A DNA stretch of 11,386 nucleotides from Clostridia bacterium (GTDB taxonomy: Bacteria > Bacillota_A > Clostridia > Oscillospirales > CAG-272). The position numbers and the translations under genes were made by a program. Location of the stretch: the NCBI GenBank assembly GCA_017452945.1, contig JAFTLD010000100.1, positions 1 through 11,386 on the forward strand, given 5' to 3'. Below the pieces are notes generated by a model. It searched no databases. It was not told the DNA's origin and saw nothing but the letters and a program-made list of their open reading frames with translations. This document shows, piece after piece, positions 8,071 through 11,386 of this stretch (the stretch's first letter is position 1; each line of letters starts with the position of its first letter).

Positions 8071-8105
8071 AAAAAGGAGCTGTCTTGTATGGGAAAGACA
8101 GCTCC
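8071..8105 (-). terminator. Intrinsic terminator of fba
   Basis: On the minus strand an 11-bp perfect stem GGAGCTGTCTT / AAGACAGCTCC (arms 8095-8105 and 8076-8086) with an 8-nt loop is followed by TTTTT (8071-8075). It begins 12 bases after the fba stop codon. The T-tract runs directly into the GGAGGT ribosome binding site of the thioesterase gene, so the hairpin is also the immediate leader of that gene and could act as an attenuator. Confidence 0.9.
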
Positions 8106-8116
8106 GGAGTGGTTAA

Positions 8117-9052
8117 TTACAGTGTGTTCGAGGAGCCCAGCACGTCTCTGATCTTGTGCTGAACCATCTTCTTGACCTCTGCGCGCGCAACGGTCAGGTA
8201 GCCGCGAGGATCAAAGATCTCGGGATTTTCGTTGAACACGCGGCGAATGCCTGCGGTCATGGCAAGGCGGATATCCGAGTCAATGTTGATTTTGCAAACT
8301 GCCATGGATGCAGCTTGACGCAGCATTTCCTCGGGAATACCGATCGCGTCGGGCAGCTGACCGCCCAAAGCATTGATCTCCGCTACGTATTCCTGGGGAA
8401 CGGAAGAAGCACCGTGCAGAACGATGGGGAATTCGGGTAATCTCTTGGAGATCTCTTCCAGCACGTCAAAAGCGAGCTGGGGCTTGGTGCCGGGCTTGAA
8501 CTTATAAGCACCGTGGCTGGTGCCGATCGCGATAGCAAGAGAGTCAACGCCTGTGCGGCTGACGAATTCCTCGACCTCGTCGGGGTTTGTGAACATAGCG
8601 TCCTCAGCAGAAACCTTGACATCATCCTCAATACCGGCCAGCTTGCCAAGCTCACCCTCTACCACAACACCGTGTGCGTGTGCATATTCCACAACCTTGC
8701 GGGTCAGGGCGATGTTGTCTTCAAAGGAGTGGTGAGAGCCGTCGATCATAACGGAAGTAAAGCCACCGTCGATGCAAGCCTTGCAGATCTCAAAATCTGC
8801 GCCGTGGTCCAGGTGCAGAGCCAGGTCGATATCTGTATCGCGGATCGCAGCCTGCGCAAGCCCCATCAGGTATTCGTGCTTTGCGTACTTACGTGCGCCT
8901 GCGGATACCTGCAGGATAACGGGGGACTGCTCTTCCTTAGCAGCCTCGGTGATTGCCTGGATGATCTCCATGTTGTTGATGTTGAAAGCACCGATAGCGT
9001 AGCCGCCGCGGTAAGCCTTTTTGAACATTTCAGTTGTTGTTACAAGTGCCAT
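8117..9052 (-). CDS. fba: Class II fructose-1,6-bisphosphate aldolase
   Basis: A 311-residue cytoplasmic glycolytic enzyme that splits fructose 1,6-bisphosphate into dihydroxyacetone phosphate and glyceraldehyde 3-phosphate. Class II zinc-enzyme motifs are present: LDHG with catalytic D82 and zinc ligand H83, VEGELG with E132 and E134 (131-136), GTSHG with zinc ligand H180, LHGAS with zinc ligand H213, and a KINIDSD stretch (254-260) that binds substrate phosphate. The length fits the roughly 280-310-residue type common in Bacillota. The start is supported by GGAGGA (9061-9066) eight bases before the ATG, and by its own promoter at 9086-9114. A clear terminator follows. Tagatose-bisphosphate aldolase is a related alternative, but the glycolytic neighbour pyk and the constitutive-looking promoter favour fba. 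Confidence 0.94.
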   Translation of the reverse strand: MALVTTTEMFKKAYRGGYAIGAFNINNMEIIQAITEAAKEEQSPVILQVSAGARKYAKHEYLMGLAQAAIRDTDIDLALHLDHGADFEICKACIDGGFTSVMIDGSHHSFEDNIALTRKVVEYAHAHGVVVEGELGKLAGIEDDVKVSAEDAMFTNPDEVEEFVSRTGVDSLAIAIGTSHGAYKFKPGTKPQLAFDVLEEISKRLPEFPIVLHGASSVPQEYVAEINALGGQLPDAIGIPEEMLRQAASMAVCKINIDSDIRLAMTAGIRRVFNENPEIFDPRGYLTVARAEVKKMVQHKIRDVLGSSNTL

Positions 9053-9085
9053 TTGGGAATTCCTCCGGTAAAAAATACTACCGTT

Positions 9086-9114
9086 ATTCTATCACAAAAT
9101 GCATATAAAATCAA
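9086..9114 (-). promoter_or_regulatory. Sigma-A-type promoter of fba
   Basis: Read on the minus strand: -35 TTGATT (9109-9114), 17-nt spacer, -10 TAGAAT (9086-9091, 5 of 6 consensus). Transcription would begin near 9079, about 27 nt before the ATG. It lies between the end of mazF and fba, so fba need not depend on mazF transcription. Confidence 0.75.
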
Positions 9115-9161
9115 TAGTAAATCGTGAATTTGGCAATTTTTATCACGTCTTTAGCAAGATT

Positions 9162-9566
9162 TTAGCCAAGCGTTTCCCGGTGGTTCGGATCTTTGGAGGC
9201 CACAGCGGCGCCATCCTGCGTGCCAAGTCCAAAGCTGACGGCAATGGCGTTGTCTACGCGCTGCATCACGGCCTCATCCAAATGCCCCATTTTTTCCTTC
9301 AGTCGGCGTTTATCCAGCGTACGGATTTGTTCAAGCAGGATCACCGAATCCTTGGCAAGTCCTGCCTTGTCCGCATATATGTCAATGTGCGTGGGCAGGC
9401 GCGTTTTGCTCATGCGCGAGGTGATCGCAGCGGCGATCACGGTCGGGCTGTACTTGTTGCCCACGTCGTTCTGAATGATCAGCACAGGGCGAAGCCCCCC
9501 TTGCTCCGAGCCCACCACGGGCGAAAGATCTGCGTAATAAATATCACCGCGTTTTACGGTTATCAT
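9162..9566 (-). CDS. mazF: MazF/EndoA-type mRNA interferase toxin
   Basis: A 134-residue PemK/MazF-family endoribonuclease. From residue 4 the sequence follows Bacillus subtilis EndoA almost block for block as I remember it ([42 protein letters not shown]). The residues equivalent to EndoA's active site are R26, T49 and Q80. EndoA cuts single-stranded RNA at UACAU; the target here is unknown. The protein is about 18 residues longer than EndoA (116), with a Gly/Ala/Asp-rich tail (115-134) that I do not recognise. GGGAGG (9573-9578) six bases upstream fixes the ATG. No antitoxin gene is visible on either side: the 211 bases upstream belong to the divergent pyk promoter region, and the 109 bases downstream hold the fba promoter. 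The gene is therefore an orphan within this window. Its promoter was not identified. Confidence 0.93.
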   Translation of the reverse strand: MITVKRGDIYYADLSPVVGSEQGGLRPVLIIQNDVGNKYSPTVIAAAITSRMSKTRLPTHIDIYADKAGLAKDSVILLEQIRTLDKRRLKEKMGHLDEAVMQRVDNAIAVSFGLGTQDGAAVASKDPNHRETLG

Positions 9567-9718
9567 GGTATGCCTCCCTTGTATATGTTGGTGTAATGAT
9601 ATTGTTACCCCATCCGGGGCTTTTTAGTCACCGACTTTTATATTGCAGTATATACAGGGAAACGACAAAATGCCCCAAAAGCTGCGGCAAAAAAACAGTA
9701 AAAAGATCATGATTGCAC
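9567..9718. other. Divergent mazF-pyk intergenic region without a recognised gene
   Basis: This AT-rich spacer holds the mazF ribosome binding site and a short CCCC-ATCC-GGGG hairpin (9608-9619) followed on the plus strand by CTTTTT. Four base pairs are too few to call a terminator with confidence. A -10-like TATCAT can be read toward mazF, but I found no matching -35. No antitoxin-sized reading frame with a ribosome binding site was found on either strand. Confidence 0.4.
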
Positions 9719-9747
9719 TTGCAAACGCATCTGACATGTGTTATAAT
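9719..9747 (+). promoter_or_regulatory. Extended -10 promoter of pyk
   Basis: TTGCAA (9719-9724), a 17-nt spacer, and a perfect TATAAT (9742-9747) with TG one base upstream (extended -10, TGTTATAAT). Transcription should start near 9754, leaving a leader of about 24 nt with GGAGG at 9767-9771. Its position rules out an earlier in-frame ATG at 9643 as the pyk start. Confidence 0.85.
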
Positions 9748-9777
9748 AAAATCAGAAATATAACGCGGAGGCGCAAT

Positions 9778-11196
9778 ATGCGTAAAACAAAAATTATATG
9801 TACCATCGGACCTGCAACGCAAGACGAGACTACCCTGAAGGGGCTTTGTAAGGCAGGCATGAACGTAGCCAGACTCAATTTTTCTCATAACACACACGAG
9901 GATCACCAAAAGAGAATTGACAGCATTAAAAAGGTAAGAGCAGAGCTTGATATGCCGATTGCCATCATGCTGGACACCAAGGGCCCCGAGTACCGTATCA
10001 AGACCTTTGAGGGCGGCAGCGTGACCTTAACGGACGGCCAGCGATTCACCTTTACGACAGAAGAGGTGCAGGGCAACGAGAGCATTGTTTCGGTCAGCTA
10101 TGCTGAGTTGGTTCACGAGCTGGTACCGGGCGATACCATTCTGCTCAACAACGGCCTGCTGATTTTCCACGTCGAGGAGATCGAGGACAAGAAGATCCAT
10201 TGCCGCGTCATTTGCGGCGGTGAGCTTTCCAACCGCAAGAGTATGAGCTTCCCCGGCAAGGTCATGAAGCAGAAGTACCTGTCCGAGCAGGACAAGGCGG
10301 ATATCGCGTTCGGCATCAAGAACGGTGTGGACTTTATTGCTTGCTCGTTCGTTTCCTGCAAGCAGGATCTGATCGACGTACACAATTATCTTGCCGAGAT
10401 CGGCGGCGAGGGCAAGGTGGATTTGATCGCCAAGATCGAAAACCAGTCGGGATATGATCACATTGAGGAGATCTGTGAGGTTTGCGACGGTATTATGGTC
10501 GCGCGCGGCGATATGGGCGTGGAGGTTCCTTTTGAGCAGCTGCCCGCTATGCAGAAGACCTTGATCACCAAGTGCAGAATGCTTGGTAAGCGCGTGATTA
10601 CGGCTACCGAAATGCTCGAGAGCATGATTTACAATCCCAGACCCACCAGAGCAGAGATCTCTGACGTGGCGAACGCTGTTTACGACGGCACAAGTGCCAT
10701 TATGCTGTCCGGTGAGACCGCAATGGGCAAGTATCCCGTGCAGACCGTACAGGTCATGTCCAAAATCGCGGAAACCACCGAAAACAATATTGATTACACC
10801 GATATTTTCTACGGCACCGAGTTCAAGATCAAGAATACGGTTGACGCGATCTCGCACGCGACCTGCGCAGTGGCGATTGATATTGATGCAAAGGCCATCG
10901 TGGCATGCTCGCTGTCGGGTATGACGGCGCGCATGGTTTCGCGTTTCCGCTGTCCCGTGGATATCATCGGTCTGACCACCGACGAGAACACCTACCGCAA
11001 GCTGGCTCTTTCCTGGGGTGTCACTCCCGCGCTGTGCGAGAAGTACCCCTCGACCGACGTACTGTTTTACACGGCAACAAAGCTCGCGCCCAAGATGCTG
11101 CCTATGCAAAAGGGTGACAGCATCGTGATCACGGGCGGTAACACCACCGGTGTATCGGGCAATACCAGCTTGATCAAGGTTGAGCAGATTTATTGA
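9778..11196 (+). CDS. pyk: Pyruvate kinase, short form, with unusual B-domain motifs
   Basis: A 472-residue glycolytic enzyme that makes pyruvate and ATP from phosphoenolpyruvate and ADP. Active-site elements are present: R32 and N34/S36 in RLNFSH, LDTKGPE (65-71) with D66, T67 and K68, catalytic K219 and metal ligand E221 in KIENQ, D245 in VARGDMG, and T277 in ITATEML. It ends without the extra PEP-utiliser domain of Bacillus Pyk. GGAGG at 9767-9771 sets the start at 9778, where the canonical MRKTKIICTIGPA begins; the frame is open upstream, but the promoter lies there. Two motifs differ from the usual consensus: the DDG of the B domain is NNG (124-126), and KGVNLPG is KSMSFPG (154-160). Glutamine after the catalytic threonine is E278. 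The fold and core chemistry look intact, so I call it functional, though regulation or cofactor use may differ. Confidence 0.93.
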   Translation: MRKTKIICTIGPATQDETTLKGLCKAGMNVARLNFSHNTHEDHQKRIDSIKKVRAELDMPIAIMLDTKGPEYRIKTFEGGSVTLTDGQRFTFTTEEVQGNESIVSVSYAELVHELVPGDTILLNNGLLIFHVEEIEDKKIHCRVICGGELSNRKSMSFPGKVMKQKYLSEQDKADIAFGIKNGVDFIACSFVSCKQDLIDVHNYLAEIGGEGKVDLIAKIENQSGYDHIEEICEVCDGIMVARGDMGVEVPFEQLPAMQKTLITKCRMLGKRVITATEMLESMIYNPRPTRAEISDVANAVYDGTSAIMLSGETAMGKYPVQTVQVMSKIAETTENNIDYTDIFYGTEFKIKNTVDAISHATCAVAIDIDAKAIVACSLSGMTARMVSRFRCPVDIIGLTTDENTYRKLALSWGVTPALCEKYPSTDVLFYTATKLAPKMLPMQKGDSIVITGGNTTGVSGNTSLIKVEQIY

Positions 11197-11204
11197 TCAT
11201 GAAA

Positions 11205-11227
11205 TAAAAAACAGCCCGATGGGGTTG
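11205..11227 (-). terminator. Leftward terminator just behind pyk
   Basis: CAGCCC (11212-11217) and GGGTTG (11222-11227) pair as a six-base stem (one G-T) around GATG. On the minus strand the stem is followed by TTTTTTATTTC, a good intrinsic terminator tail; on the plus strand no T-tract follows. It therefore suits transcription coming from the right, beyond the window. Confidence 0.55.
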
Positions 11228-11261
11228 CAAAATTAGCGGAGAAATTGAATAAAAACAAAAG

Positions 11262-11287
11262 GCAGGAGTCTTGATCAAGGCTTCTGC
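11262..11287. terminator. Palindromic hairpin, probable bidirectional terminator after pyk
   Basis: A 26-nt palindrome centred on TTGATCAA, with two G-T wobbles as RNA. The plus-strand tail is TTTCTGTTATCC, adequate for pyk termination; the minus-strand tail CTTTTGTTTTTATT is better. Pairing extends by about three bases outward. It lies 65 bases after the pyk stop codon. Confidence 0.65.
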
Positions 11288-11326
11288 TTTCTGTTATCCA
11301 AAAAGATGAAAGAGCGTCCGCATGGT

Positions 11327-11386
11327 GACCTCATCCGGCGCTACGCGCCACCTTCCCCAGCGGGGAAGGCTTATCAAGTTAACCCC
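11327..11386. repeat. Partial interspersed palindromic repeat (REP/MITE-like), cut by the window end
   Basis: Two hairpins stand side by side: GGCGC-TAC-GCGCC (11337-11349) and CCTTCCCC-AGC-GGGGAAGG (11351-11369). They follow GACCTCATCC and precede GGCTTATCAAGTT. I recall this arrangement (CCTCATCC, small variable hairpin, CCTTCCCC/GGGGAAGG hairpin) as a repeat scattered through genomes of gut Clostridia, but copy number cannot be tested here. Only one copy is visible, and the element may continue past the window. The left boundary is a guess. Confidence 0.55.

Noticed and set aside
8513..9127. A 204-codon plus-strand frame opposite fba.
   Set aside because: It is antisense to an unmistakable aldolase, has no protein-like motifs, and runs through the fba promoter.
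9123..9147. A CGTGA / TCACG dyad upstream of the fba promoter, considered as operator or mazF terminator.
   Set aside because: Only five pairs separated by 15 bases, no T-tract after it on the minus strand, and no known operator consensus matched.
9608..9625. CCCC-ATCC-GGGG followed by CTTTTT, considered as a terminator.
   Set aside because: The stem has four base pairs and no plus-strand gene lies upstream to be terminated.
9643..9777. A 45-residue N-terminal extension of pyruvate kinase from an earlier in-frame ATG.
   Set aside because: The pyk promoter (-10 TATAAT at 9742-9747) lies inside it, the family N-terminus begins at 9778, and GGAGG sits just before 9778.
10027..11109. A 360-codon open frame on the minus strand inside pyk.
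   Set aside because: Same cause: it is in register with pyk and reflects avoidance of TTA, CTA and TCA codons. No ribosome binding site or recognisable domain.
11306..11386. A plus-strand frame starting at ATG 11306 and open to the window edge.
   Set aside because: No ribosome binding site, and most of it is the palindromic repeat. Openness over about 27 codons is not evidence of a gene.

Overview
The window looks like a chromosomal core region of a Gram-positive anaerobe of the Clostridia, most likely a gut Oscillospiraceae/Ruminococcaceae-type organism. The grounds are strong GGAGG-type ribosome binding sites, sigma-A-like promoters, a MazF protein very close to Bacillus EndoA, a short bacterial acyl-ACP thioesterase, a Na/Pi-cotransporter fused to PhoU, and simple intrinsic terminators. 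No lineage marker such as rRNA is present, so the placement is inference. No gene is visibly broken. No tRNA, rRNA, CRISPR array, prophage or complete insertion sequence was seen.

Layout: a rightward block (102-7241) starts from a near-consensus promoter. It carries an HD-domain phosphohydrolase, a Na/Pi-cotransporter with a C-terminal PhoU domain, endonuclease III (nth), and two overlapping half-transporter genes that form one asymmetric heterodimeric ABC exporter. A hairpin lies between the cotransporter and nth. The block ends at a perfect 62-nt palindrome that also terminates the facing leftward block. That block, read right to left, is mazF, class II fructose-bisphosphate aldolase (fba) with its own promoter, and an acyl-ACP thioesterase placed directly after the fba terminator. 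Divergent from mazF, pyruvate kinase (pyk) runs rightward from its own extended -10 promoter. Behind pyk lie two hairpins, both with better T-tracts for leftward transcription, and the beginning of an interspersed palindromic repeat cut by the window edge.

How the genes work together: fba and pyk are two glycolytic steps on either side of an RNase toxin gene. The HD protein and the phosphate transporter are probably one transcript. The two ABC genes are translationally coupled and make one transporter with one catalytic and one degenerate ATP site. The thioesterase would release free fatty acids from acyl-ACP.

I do not see a clearly new multi-gene system. The points most worth a second look are a mazF without a visible antitoxin, the palindrome with heptamer repeats that supplies the stop codons of both converging genes, the thioesterase ribosome binding site abutting the fba terminator, pyruvate kinase substitutions in normally conserved B-domain motifs, and the repeat element at the right edge.
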